From NCBI GenBank assembly GCA_043804925.1, contig JAZDIP010000069.1:186001-250000 (forward strand): a DNA stretch of 64,000 bases. Reading direction: 5' to 3'. Made by a program: the position numbers and the translations under genes. This document shows, piece after piece, positions 50,585 to 59,016 of this stretch; the stretch's first letter is position 1; the number at the start of each line of letters is the position of its first letter. The stretch is from ChocPot-Mid sp043804925 (GTDB lineage Bacteria; Bacteroidota; Ignavibacteria; Kapaibacteriales; UBA2268). Under the pieces are notes generated by a model. The model made no database searches. It was not told the origin of the DNA and saw only the letters and a program-made list of their open reading frames with translations.

Positions 50585-50634
50585 TTAATTCCTCCAATTT
50601 ATTTAAATTCTAGAACTTATTAAACTTATTAAAT

Positions 50635-50663
50635 GTACAGACTGGTTTCAAACCAGTCTCTAC
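50635..50663. repeat. GTACAGACTGG...GTCTCTAC palindrome overlapping a stop codon
   Basis: A hairpin of the same family as 26093-26121 and 58778-58806. Its right arm supplies the TAG stop (50660-50662, minus strand) of the LytR_C gene, as the 26093 copy does for the OB-fold gene. Confidence 0.75.
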
Positions 50664-51112
50664 TTAAACGGTTTCAGTTTTTTGTAATCACTTCCAATAA
50701 CAATACTGCTTCTCAAAAACATAGATGAATCCATTTCATAAACAATTTTAGACTCAGGTAATCCTAAAGCTTTAGCCAATTTTAAAGATGAAGTAGTGTC
50801 TCCGATTCTGTCAATAACAAACGAAAAGTCTGTCTGTTTTTTGACATTTCCAACATCAACAACATCAAATCCCTTTTCTCTCAGGTAGTCCCTGACTTTT
50901 CCTGCCAAACCTTTAACACCACAACCATTCAGGACACTTACCTGAATCATTTCATTATTAGTCATTTTACCTAAATTTTCTTCAGATTCCGAATCAGCTT
51001 TAGGTTTCGAAGTAAATTTAAATACGATTGATACAACAAAAACCAATATCACTACTGATAAAATTGTTATAAGAGTTATACTCAAAATTCTGCTTTTTGT
51101 TTTTTTATCCAT
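50660..51112 (-). CDS. LytR C-terminal domain protein with one transmembrane helix
   Basis: About 150 residues. The start is placed at MDKKTKSRILSI; an ATG 24 bp upstream is possible. One transmembrane helix (about 10-34) is followed by an acidic linker and a LytR_C domain (MIQVSVLNGCGVKGLAGKVR, then DYLREKGFDVVDVGNVKKQT, KLAKALGLPESKIVYEMD). In this group such proteins precede rsfS. The domain probably has an envelope role, but the function is not established. Confidence 0.83.
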   Translation of the reverse strand: MDKKTKSRILSITLITILSVVILVFVVSIVFKFTSKPKADSESEENLGKMTNNEMIQVSVLNGCGVKGLAGKVRDYLREKGFDVVDVGNVKKQTDFSFVIDRIGDTTSSLKLAKALGLPESKIVYEMDSSMFLRSSIVIGSDYKKLKPFK

Positions 51113-51239
51113 TTCTTTCAATTTTAAAATTTTCATTTTAAAAGCAATTTAAGAACATACTTAACCGCAAAGTAAATCATAAGTTTTCGCAAAGTTACGC
51201 TTAGTTAAAGATTATTCACAACTATTATAATATCATTTT

Positions 51240-51689
51240 TTAACTTACTAAATTATCAAATTTATTTTTTAATATTGCCGTAATAATTAATAATAAACCG
51301 GCAATAAGCATAATCCATGCACCAAATAATAATTCATGAAAAACATATAGTGTCCAGGCAATCATATTATAGATTAACAGCAAATATATAATTATTCCTG
51401 TCGCTAAAGAAAATATAATTGTCTTTTTCTTTCTTATCGCTTGTATGATAATTAATGCACATAAAATTGGGATTAAGTAAACAATGAAAAATAAACACGA
51501 AAATATTCTTATCCACAAACCGGTATCGGAACCAATACCTTCAGCAGGCCATATATAAAGCAATAATGGAACTTTCAAACCGGAATACTTCCCCCATTGG
51601 TTGAACCATGGTAGAAAGAAACCAATCAATAAAATGACCGCAAAAATAATTTCACTCTTTTTAAGTATCTTTTTCATTTTATTTCCCAA
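51240..51689 (-). CDS. Four-helix membrane protein of unknown function
   Basis: A 149-residue integral membrane protein with hydrophobic segments at about 12-28, 50-80, 88-112 and 118-140. The basic N- and C-termini are probably cytoplasmic. No recognised family or active-site motif. Neighbours are housekeeping genes on the same strand, 103 bp or more away, so it may be separately transcribed. Confidence 0.6.
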   Translation of the reverse strand: MGNKMKKILKKSEIIFAVILLIGFFLPWFNQWGKYSGLKVPLLLYIWPAEGIGSDTGLWIRIFSCLFFIVYLIPILCALIIIQAIRKKKTIIFSLATGIIIYLLLIYNMIAWTLYVFHELLFGAWIMLIAGLLLIITAILKNKFDNLVS

Positions 51690-51717
51690 TCATTTGTAAT
51701 TAATTATTGTTAATCAT

Positions 51718-51838
51718 TATTTCTTTCTCCTTTTTCCCTTCTCCCTTTTCCCTTTCGACTTACAACTTTCAACTGACGAATGTCAACTGACAACTGTCAA
51801 CCGACAACTGTCGACTGTCGACTGACGACTGTCAACTA
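51718..51838. repeat. Long heptanucleotide tract, about 17 units
   Basis: The clearest heptad tract in the window. A pyrimidine series (ttctcct, ttttccc, ttctccc, ttttccc) passes in register into tttcgac, ttacaac, tttcaac, tgacgaa, tgtcaac, tgacaac, tgtcaac, cgacaac, tgtcgac, tgtcgac, tgacgac, tgtcaac. It ends at the stop codon of the sigma factor gene. Confidence 0.9.
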
Positions 51839-52447
51839 TTAATTATCCATCAAAAACTTCTTTTTACCCTTCAGTTCTGCTAAAAGAATCTTCCTTGCTC
51901 GAAAAAGGTGTGCCTTAACCGTACCCAAAGGTATATCCATCTTTTTTGAAATTTCTGTATAATCCATTTCGTATTCATGTCTCAACTTAATAATCTCCCT
52001 GTAATTCTCAGGTAACTTTGCTATTGCTTCATTCAAAATATCAAATTTCTCTTTGTTTATATATTCGGTATCAGGCCTTGCCGCAGTATCTTCAATTTGA
52101 ATAAACTGGTCATCATCATCGTCAAATACCGGCTGATTCAGTGAAACAGTTTGAAACCTTTTTTTCCTAAGAAAATCTATGCAATTATTCGATGCAATCC
52201 TGTATATCCATGCCGAAAAAGCAAAACCAAACTGGAAAGTATCCAGGGCATTATATGCTTTTATAAATGTTTCCTGAGTCAGGTCTTCTACATCATCTTC
52301 GTCTTTAACCATACGCCTGATTAAAGAAGATATAAGCTTTTTGTATTTATTTTGCAGTAAAGTAAAAGCATATCCATCACCGTTTAAAACACTTTTAACA
52401 GCTTGAAAATCTTCCTCTAAGTTCGCCTGACTGTTTAAATCCAACAC
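51839..52447 (-). CDS. RpoE-like ECF sigma factor
   Basis: A 202-residue ECF sigma factor. Region 2: DVEDLTQETFIKAYNALDTF, then AWIYRIASNNCIDFLRKKRF. Region 4: LPENYREIIKLRHEYEMDYT, then EISKKMDIPLGTVKAHLFRA. It is distinct from the one at 1369 and closer to the housekeeping-stress SigW/RpoE-like type of Bacteroidota. No anti-sigma gene is adjacent. The acidic insert FDDDDDQFIQIEDTAA between regions 2 and 4 is notable. Confidence 0.93.
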   Translation of the reverse strand: MLDLNSQANLEEDFQAVKSVLNGDGYAFTLLQNKYKKLISSLIRRMVKDEDDVEDLTQETFIKAYNALDTFQFGFAFSAWIYRIASNNCIDFLRKKRFQTVSLNQPVFDDDDDQFIQIEDTAARPDTEYINKEKFDILNEAIAKLPENYREIIKLRHEYEMDYTEISKKMDIPLGTVKAHLFRARKILLAELKGKKKFLMDN

Positions 52448-52451
52448 AATT

Positions 52452-52690
52452 ATTTAATTACCAATTACTAATTACGAATTACGAATTATTTTTAAAAAAT
52501 TAAAATCAATATATGCTTACTTATTGAAATAAGCACAATTTCAAATTTAAGGAAAAATCAGGAAAAACAAGGTTTAAAGTTTATAAAGTTCGTAAAGATT
52601 GAAAGTTAAAAAAGTTTGAAAGTTTATAAGATTAATAAGCATTCACTTCCATTTTCTAATTTCTACCTTTCTAATTTCTATTTTCTAAAG
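52452..52690. repeat. Repeat-filled part of a 449-bp spacer
   Basis: Three tracts: ACGAATT/ACTAATT heptads (52452-52490), AAAGTTTATAA-type words (52566-52640) and TTTCTAATTTCTACC-type heptads (52650-52690). The remaining 52691-52896 holds an AT-rich stretch with a 60-codon frame that lacks family features, so I leave it uncalled. Confidence 0.7.
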
Positions 52691-52896
52691 CCGTATGCCG
52701 AAGGATGAGATATTTAAAAAATATGCATAGTTATAACATATCAAGAAAAAAACTACTTTTAATGAACATTCCTCTGTTGATAAAATTTGGATACTGTTCT
52801 TTCACCAATTTTAAAAACAATTTAAAGAGATATTATTTTATTCTCACAACATCACTAAAAGATAGTTTTAATCATTATCTGTTCTGAAATTTATTC

Positions 52897-54240
52897 TTAT
52901 TTTATTATGCTAATCTTGTATGCCGTTTTTTCCGTCGTAGTACTCAGTACAAGAAAATATGTTCCTGACGGAATATCTTCAGTTTCAAAATTAATGCTTA
53001 AATTAACTTCTGAAAATCCATTATATACTGTTGCGATTTGCTTTCCGAAAATGTCGAATAGTTTTAAAGTAATATATTCGCTGTCGGGATTTTTTGTGCA
53101 TATTTCAAGCACATCCGCAGAAGGATTCGGATAACAAAATATATTGGAATTTTCAGTGTAATTTTCTTTTATGTCAACAGTAGCTTTAAAGGATGCTTTA
53201 ACTTCTTTCCAATAATCACCACCAAAATATTCATAATTAAAATATTTTGAAACATCCCTCCAAAGCCAGTATGCAAAGTGCCATCCGGATTCTATACAGA
53301 TATTGCTAATATCATTTAAAAATTGAACACCGCCGTTTTGACGTTTTGTCAAGCCGAATTCGCCCAAAATGACAGGTGCCTGCGATTTTTTTTGAAATTC
53401 CCTTACTCTATAATATATGCTGTCGCTTATGTAGGCTTTATCATGATATTTATAAGATAAATTATAAAAACTGATGTAGTTGCCGGGATAATATAAAGAA
53501 TATTCGTTTGTGTCTTTAACGTATTCATTTGGTCTGTAGGAATGAAACTCATATACAATATTTGTATCATTATTAATCTCCATTAAAGAATAAAACTCAG
53601 GGCAAGAGTAAGCAACACATTGCAGAATAACAGGTATATCTTTGCTGACTTTTCTTATTGAGTCCAAAATGAGTTGATTGAATTTATTAGCATCAATGTT
53701 GTTCAATTTGAGCAAGCTGTCTAAAATATCAGGTGTCGTATATAACTTGTCAAATAGCGGGTTTGGTTCCATGATTGGTGCAATTCCTACAAAATATGGG
53801 TCGTTAATGTATCTTTTTGTAATTTCAGCAACCATTCCGGCATATAATTGTTGTTCAATAGGATTATTCCAAACAGTTGATTTTAATCCCGTATGTGATT
53901 CCAGGGATACATCAATTCGCCCGGGTCCGCTACGCAGCGTAATTGCATAATACAATCCGACAAAACGTGCCGCATGTGTCATGGAATCTGTAGCAATAAC
54001 TGCTGAATTGTTTCTTGAGTATGGTTCACTTGGATTATAAAAACCGTCTATTCCAATATAAGCAAAATTAGCTCCGGCATATTTCAGCGAAATAAAATCA
54101 AGGTATGTCCTGTTTTTAGTCCATAAAACATTGAAGCCCCTAAAGTATGAAGGTGTTTTCCACAAATTCATCTTCTCGTTTTGTGGAAAGACATTAATAC
54201 TCAGAAAAATTAAAAAGAAAACCACTAATAATGTTCTCAT
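52897..54240 (-). CDS. Secreted glycoside hydrolase family 5-like protein with T9SS sorting domain
   Basis: A 447-residue exported protein. Signal peptide about 1-19. The catalytic domain has a TIM-barrel cellulase-like pattern with the acid/base Glu probably in VGIAPIMEPNP and the nucleophile Glu in APVILGEFGLTKRQNGG. VYEFHSYRPNEYV and GWHFAYWLWRD fit the barrel's C-terminal strands. Residues about 370-447 are a T9SS sorting domain (CYPNPSADVLEICTKNPDSE, then GTYFLVLSTTTEKTAYKISI). Likely beta-glucan or mannan degradation outside the cell. Confidence 0.82.
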   Translation of the reverse strand: MRTLLVVFFLIFLSINVFPQNEKMNLWKTPSYFRGFNVLWTKNRTYLDFISLKYAGANFAYIGIDGFYNPSEPYSRNNSAVIATDSMTHAARFVGLYYAITLRSGPGRIDVSLESHTGLKSTVWNNPIEQQLYAGMVAEITKRYINDPYFVGIAPIMEPNPLFDKLYTTPDILDSLLKLNNIDANKFNQLILDSIRKVSKDIPVILQCVAYSCPEFYSLMEINNDTNIVYEFHSYRPNEYVKDTNEYSLYYPGNYISFYNLSYKYHDKAYISDSIYYRVREFQKKSQAPVILGEFGLTKRQNGGVQFLNDISNICIESGWHFAYWLWRDVSKYFNYEYFGGDYWKEVKASFKATVDIKENYTENSNIFCYPNPSADVLEICTKNPDSEYITLKLFDIFGKQIATVYNGFSEVNLSINFETEDIPSGTYFLVLSTTTEKTAYKISIIK

Positions 54241-54419
54241 AACTGCTCCTGTTTTTCAATTATCAAAAATAATAAATATAAATTACAATTTCAAAATTTT
54301 CAGAATAAATCAAATGATTTTAGCTGATTGAAATGATTTTTATGATTATTTGTCGGAACTGGGATTTTTGGGATTTATGGGATGAACAGGAAAATTGCTG
54401 TCAGTTGGAACGTTGAAAA

Positions 54420-55075
54420 TGTCTGAACCACAGATTAAGCTGATTTTTTAGAAATGTAAAATGTAGAATGTAAAATGTAGAAAGGAAGACACTGTCTGAA
54501 CCACAGATTTACACTGATTGAAATGATTTCGCTGAATTTTTGCTGTCAGGTGTGGCAAGGACAGAACGGGAAAAAAATGTAGAATGTAAAATGTAAAATG
54601 TAGAATGTAGAATGGAAGGCAGTTACACAGAGCTACACGGAGGAGGCACAGAGAGCCACAGAGCTACACACCCCCGGTAGTAGAAAATAGAAAATAGAAA
54701 ATAGAAAGTAGAAAATAGAAAAGGCAAGGACAGCACGGCTTTAGAAAATAGAAGATAGAAAATAGAAAATAGAAAGTAGAAGAACACACCCCCGGTAGTA
54801 GAAAATAGAAAATAGAAAATAGAAAGTAGAAAATAGAAAAGGCAAGGACAGCCCGGTTTTAGAAAATAGAAAATAGAAAATAGAAAGTAGAAAATAGAAA
54901 AGGCAAGGACAGCACGGCTTTAGAAAATAGAAGATAGAAAATAGAAAATAGAAAGTAGAAGAACACACCCCCTAGCCCCCTCTTGATAGAGGGGGGAGAA
55001 GCAAGGACAGCCCGACAGTCCCCGAAACGGGGAGGGAGAAGAAGGATGTGAACGCTAGGCGATATTTTTTTTCTT
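54420..55075. repeat. Repeat-dense 0.9-kb spacer with minisatellite
   Basis: Between 54241 and 55133 there is no gene. It contains AATGTAA/AATGTAG heptads (54455-54482, 54577-54612), two CTGAACCACAGATT copies and an ACACAGAG tract (54622-54670). A minisatellite at about 54664-54965 consists of TAGAAAA heptad blocks alternating with GGCAAGGACAGC(A/C)CGG and ACACACCCCCGGTAG, with spacings of 118 and 61 bp. A GGACAG(A/C)ACGGG motif flanks both sides (about 54551 and 55105). Confidence 0.88.
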
Positions 55076-55133
55076 ATCGGTTTTTGCTGTCAGGTGTAAC
55101 AAAGACAGAACGGGAGAAATTAATATAAGCGAT

Positions 55134-56762
55134 TCAACCAAATATGTCTTTTTTTAATTTTTTATAAATTTCAGTTTCAGGAGATATCAAAGGAACCATT
55201 TCAGATATCGCGAATGAATGATGATCACTTCCTCTTTGTGTTAATACTAAATCATTTTTTATGTGATGATAAAGTTCACCTGAAATTTGCTTTATATCAT
55301 CCTTTGGTTTGTATTTGTTTATTAATTCAGCCAGTAAGTTGTTTTTATAAGCTAAAACACAATCAATTTTATCTGCTTGATTATAATGGGTATATAATCT
55401 TTTAATAATTTCATCATCCCATAGATAATTTTCTATATCTCGTAATGATAAAATTCTGTCATCAGATTCTATTATTTCTTTAACTTCATCAGAATTGCAA
55501 TCATCAAGATCAAACAATTTAAAATGATGAACATTAGGAATTATTTCATTTATTATTGGAATCAATAATTCAGCATTTTTCTCTACTTCAGTGTTACCAC
55601 CGATTGATACAAATTGATAGTCACTAAATTCAGTAGCAAATATTTTATTATAACATTTTGCATCGAATAAAGTATTCTTTTTTGCTCCTTGTTCTTTTCG
55701 TCTACCTTCACAAAAGATAATATTTTTTGGAGCAATTAAATCAGCTATATCACCTATTGCTACTTTAAAATTTTCTCTCCAAAATTGTTTGGAAGGTATA
55801 ATTGGTGACATTACAACTAGTCCATCAAAATCTTTATCATTAAAATCTAAGAAAACAATATCATCTGGGTTATTATTAAATATTTTCTGAGCTTCATTTA
55901 ATATCCCAATTGAATGAGTAGCTATCCATAATTGGCAATTACATGGAATTAGTTTAAACAACTCTTTAATTAATTTCGACTGTAACTGTGAATGCATATG
56001 CAACTCAGGCTCATCAATACAAAATATTGTATCATCAAATTCTTTCATTTTTATTATCAAATCAAGTAAAATATCAAAAACTGCCTTTTCACCACCTGAC
56101 AAATTTTGAAACATGAAGTTTTCTGTTTTACCTTTTGTAAAATAAAATGTACCATTTTCTAAAGGTTTGCCAATAGAAGTTAATTCTAAATCTGGAAATA
56201 TATTTTTTAATGATTTGTTGATTTTTACAATTTTTTCATCTCTTAGAACTTTAACGATCATACCTTCTTTATCAACATCAAAAAAATCAGATAGTAATTC
56301 TGATACAATTCTTGAGTAATTATCACTAACTCTTTGATCATTATAAATCATTTTATGAGGTTGTAATTCATCATCAATTATTCTTCGTTTTTTACTAAAA
56401 GCATTGGTAATAAATTCTGGATCATTTCTATAAGAAGAACGTATATAAAATACTTTCTTTGCTTTATCCGATCTATCTCTTTGAATTGAATTATCATAAA
56501 AATCAATAACTAATTGCTTGTTTAAAGATGGATCGAAATCTTTTAGCTCCAACTCATTAATTTTAAGATGATAAGAAGTATCTAAAAAATGATTTGAAAA
56601 TTTAGGAAAATTTGACCAATAGGTAAAAGCATCTAATATACTTGATTTACCACAACCATTAGGACCCAATAAAATAACTAATTTTGCTGTTTCAGGAATA
56701 TCTTTAATTAAAAGGTCAGTAAATCTTTTATAAGAATTCAATTTAATACTTTTTATTTTCAT
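55134..56762 (-). CDS. OLD-like AAA ATPase with TOPRIM/DUF4435-type C-terminus
   Basis: A 542-residue SMC/RecF-type ATPase. N-terminal KLVILLGPNGCGKSSILDAF (Walker A about 32-40), signature LSGGEKAVFDILLDL, Walker B DDTIFCIDEPELHMHSQ. The C-terminal part NIIFCEGRRKEQGAKK... and HHFKLFDLDDCNSDEV give the E and DxD positions of a TOPRIM/DUF4435-like nuclease. OLD-family proteins act in phage defence (Gabija, PARIS and related). It is the last gene of a minus-strand cluster with a membrane protein and a DNA methyltransferase. AT-rich, unlike the methyltransferase flanks. Confidence 0.83.
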   Translation of the reverse strand: MKIKSIKLNSYKRFTDLLIKDIPETAKLVILLGPNGCGKSSILDAFTYWSNFPKFSNHFLDTSYHLKINELELKDFDPSLNKQLVIDFYDNSIQRDRSDKAKKVFYIRSSYRNDPEFITNAFSKKRRIIDDELQPHKMIYNDQRVSDNYSRIVSELLSDFFDVDKEGMIVKVLRDEKIVKINKSLKNIFPDLELTSIGKPLENGTFYFTKGKTENFMFQNLSGGEKAVFDILLDLIIKMKEFDDTIFCIDEPELHMHSQLQSKLIKELFKLIPCNCQLWIATHSIGILNEAQKIFNNNPDDIVFLDFNDKDFDGLVVMSPIIPSKQFWRENFKVAIGDIADLIAPKNIIFCEGRRKEQGAKKNTLFDAKCYNKIFATEFSDYQFVSIGGNTEVEKNAELLIPIINEIIPNVHHFKLFDLDDCNSDEVKEIIESDDRILSLRDIENYLWDDEIIKRLYTHYNQADKIDCVLAYKNNLLAELINKYKPKDDIKQISGELYHHIKNDLVLTQRGSDHHSFAISEMVPLISPETEIYKKLKKDIFG

Positions 56763-56792
56763 AATATATTATTGATTAACTTAAACAAATTA

Positions 56793-57170
56793 TTATAAAC
56801 AAGGATAAATGAGAATGAATAAATGTACAATTGTTGAAGCAAATAATATTAAATAACAAATTGTTGGTATCCAAATACCAATTAACTTTCGTCTACTTCC
56901 TTTCCCTGCAAGATCATTAATAATTTTTACTGGATGGTTTGGATCTTTTAGCAATTTTTCTAAAATTAAATCTAGTTTACATTGTGATCTTTTTAAAGTC
57001 AAAGCTAGAAGAAAAATTACTATACTACCTAAAAAAACGATAATTTGCGCAAGTATCGGTTTTTCAATATATGTATTTGAAAATCCAATAACTATTATAG
57101 AAAAAAATAATAGAAAATAATTAAATCTTTGACTAAGTAAATTTTCCATAAATGCTCTTTCTTGGCTCAT
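56793..57170 (-). CDS. Small membrane protein in the defence cluster
   Basis: A 125-residue protein with two N-terminal helices (about 16-34 and 40-60), a cytoplasmic basic loop (KRSQCKLDLILEKLLKDPNH) and a C-terminal helix (about 98-121). No family recognised. It lies 30 bp upstream of the OLD-like ATPase gene and 83 bp downstream of the methyltransferase gene. Its place between them suggests a membrane effector or sensor, but this is inference only. Confidence 0.6.
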   Translation of the reverse strand: MSQERAFMENLLSQRFNYFLLFFSIIVIGFSNTYIEKPILAQIIVFLGSIVIFLLALTLKRSQCKLDLILEKLLKDPNHPVKIINDLAGKGSRRKLIGIWIPTICYLILFASTIVHLFILIYPCL

Positions 57171-57253
57171 ATCCCATTTTTGCTTTTTTTTTCTTATTCT
57201 TTTTTACCTTTTTGCTCATAGTTTTTCACTTTATTTATAATTGAATTTTTTTT

Positions 57254-58762
57254 TCACCATTCAAACATCTCTATTTCTTCTTCAGGGGCATCTATTCTTT
57301 TACTTGATTTCTTAAACGTTGTTTGTGAACCTTTGCCGGGGATTTGGACGGATTTGTGGTTGAGTAAATCCTCGACTGTTAGGATTTGTATTTTGTCAAT
57401 GTTTGTGTTTGGGATTTTGCCGGCTTGCTTTGCTTCGGATTGCATGGGCTTGGTTACCTGTACCTCGAAGCAGACGAATACTCCGATGTCTGCCGATTGT
57501 GTTTTGATGACCTGCACGAATTCACGCATATTTTTTACGTTGACGTTTCCGCTTTTGACTTCGATGATGCATAGCCCACGCTCTTTCGTTCCTTTGTCGA
57601 AAGTGAGGTAGCCGTCCCAACCGCCGTCTGCCGTTTTCTTGGGATTGGCTATGCCGTTGAGCATGACCTCGATTACCCAGTCCTGAAACTTGAGACGACC
57701 TCCGGAATCCGATTCGGCAAGCTCACGGGCTGTGGCAGGGTCTCGCGGAAAACCGTTTATGGCTATGTTCATTTTGATTTCTTTTTGCTTGTCGGGCGGA
57801 TAGGGGTCTGTCAGACGCTTGAGAATGAGACGAATGGCAAGATGCGAAATGTCAGTGCCAATCCACTGACGGTTCAGCTTGTTTGCGGCGGCAATGGTAG
57901 TGCCACAGCCACAGAAAAAGTCAGCAACAATGTCGCCTTCGTTTGACGATGCTTTTATTATGCGTTCCAAGAGTGTGAGCGGTTTTTGAGTTGGGTAACC
58001 CATCCATTCTCTATTAGCATTTACAGTTTGGAAAGATGGCATATCAGTCCAAGTGTCCAACAATTTTTTTCCATGTGAGGAATCTAAATAAACTTTTCTT
58101 TCAGCACCATTTTCCTCAAAATATATTTTATATTTTCGACCATCAATATCAACTTTATCATATCTTTTAATTGTTGATTCAGATAATGGTAAATATTCAA
58201 TATTAAAGGTTGGATTTTTCAAAGAATAAAATAATATTGTATCATGTCCTCTTACAAATTTTGTTTTAATTTGACTTTTAAAACCAGAAGAACTTTCGTT
58301 AGACCAGATTATCTCATTTTTAAAATTACTTTCTCCGAATACCAAATCACAAACAATCTTCAAATAATGGCTCATAGTCGGGTCGCAGTGAAGATAGAAA
58401 GAACCGGTATCCTTTAGGACTTTGTGCATGTACCATATTCGAATTGCCATTGTGGTAAGGTAGGAAATAGCACTTTTGCTTATGTTTATGTTGTCCAAAG
58501 CTTTCAAAAAGCCGTAAAGGTCAATGTCCAAATCCTGAATTTCGTTGAGTGTGTCGTAGTAAGAAACGTTTGACCATGTGTCTGCGAATGCTTCTTTTTG
58601 TGCTTTGGTGTCGCTGAGGTCAACGGATTCAAAGAGTACATTGTAATTCCGCTTGGAGTTGAACGGCGGGTCAATGTAGATTAAATCAATAAAGCCGTCA
58701 GGATGTTTCCTGTGCATTTCCTTAAGCACATCGAGGCAGTCGCCGTAGTAGAGTTCGTTCAT
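57254..58762 (-). CDS. Beta-class DNA methyltransferase fused to an Mrr-like nuclease domain
   Basis: The start is placed at ATG 58762 (MNELYYGDCLDVL); a TTG 12 bp upstream is possible. The catalytic motif IDLIYIDPPFNSKRNYN is near residue 35 and the SAM-binding motif VADFFCGCGTTIAAANKLNR near residue 285. This order defines beta-class N4-cytosine/N6-adenine enzymes. Residues about 130-250 (target recognition) are encoded by markedly AT-rich DNA (58012-58375) inside a GC-richer gene, indicating a swapped domain. The C-terminal part (GGWDGYLTF...GLCIIEVKSGNVNVKNMREF) has the D...ExK layout of a PDDEXK/Mrr nuclease, so it may be a single-chain restriction-modification protein. Confidence 0.87.
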   Translation of the reverse strand: MNELYYGDCLDVLKEMHRKHPDGFIDLIYIDPPFNSKRNYNVLFESVDLSDTKAQKEAFADTWSNVSYYDTLNEIQDLDIDLYGFLKALDNINISKSAISYLTTMAIRIWYMHKVLKDTGSFYLHCDPTMSHYLKIVCDLVFGESNFKNEIIWSNESSSGFKSQIKTKFVRGHDTILFYSLKNPTFNIEYLPLSESTIKRYDKVDIDGRKYKIYFEENGAERKVYLDSSHGKKLLDTWTDMPSFQTVNANREWMGYPTQKPLTLLERIIKASSNEGDIVADFFCGCGTTIAAANKLNRQWIGTDISHLAIRLILKRLTDPYPPDKQKEIKMNIAINGFPRDPATARELAESDSGGRLKFQDWVIEVMLNGIANPKKTADGGWDGYLTFDKGTKERGLCIIEVKSGNVNVKNMREFVQVIKTQSADIGVFVCFEVQVTKPMQSEAKQAGKIPNTNIDKIQILTVEDLLNHKSVQIPGKGSQTTFKKSSKRIDAPEEEIEMFEW

Positions 58763-58777
58763 TACCTTACCCAATTT

Positions 58778-58822
58778 GTAGAGACAGGTCTCAGACCTGT
58801 CTGTACTTAGGCCTGTCTGTAC
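58778..58822. repeat. GTAGAGACAGG...CCTGTCTGTAC palindrome with partial second copy
   Basis: Hairpin GTAGAGACAGGTCT/AGACCTGTCTGTAC (58778-58806), followed by a partial repeat GGCCTGTCTGTACG. Same family as 26093 and 50635. It lies immediately upstream of the methyltransferase start. Confidence 0.75.
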
Positions 58823-58882
58823 GATTTATTAATTAGTTTAATAAGTTTCCAAAAAAGAAAATTACGGAAAAATGGAGAGAAA

Positions 58883-58955
58883 AGCAATTGTTAATTGTTA
58901 ATGGTCAATTGTTAATTGTTAATTATTTTCCCTTCTCCCTTTTCCCTTCTCCCCT
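58883..58955. repeat. Heptanucleotide tract
   Basis: Words caattgt, taattgt, taatggt, caattgt, taattgt, taattat in register, then TTCCCTT/CTCCCTT words up to the terminator. Confidence 0.8.
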
Positions 58956-58994
58956 AAAAAAAGAAAAGCCGCATTATATCAAATAACACGGCTT
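58955..58994 (-). terminator. Terminator of the DUF948/YtxH/KdsC operon
   Basis: On the minus strand AAGCCG...CGGCTT closes a stem with inner TTA/TAA pairing (58966-58994), followed by a T-rich run (complement of TAAAAAAAGAAA). It lies 22 bp after the stop at 59017. Confidence 0.75.
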
Positions 58995-59016
58995 AAAATT
59001 ATTGTATTTAAAGAGA

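Noticed and set aside
52705..52887. 60-codon plus-strand open frame
   Set aside because: AT-rich, no ribosome binding site, no recognisable domain, in a repeat-filled spacer.
54664..54965. Regularly spaced repeats resembling a CRISPR array
   Set aside because: The units are heptads with slippage variation and the 'spacers' are themselves repeated; no cas genes are nearby. A minus-strand open frame over it is low-complexity.
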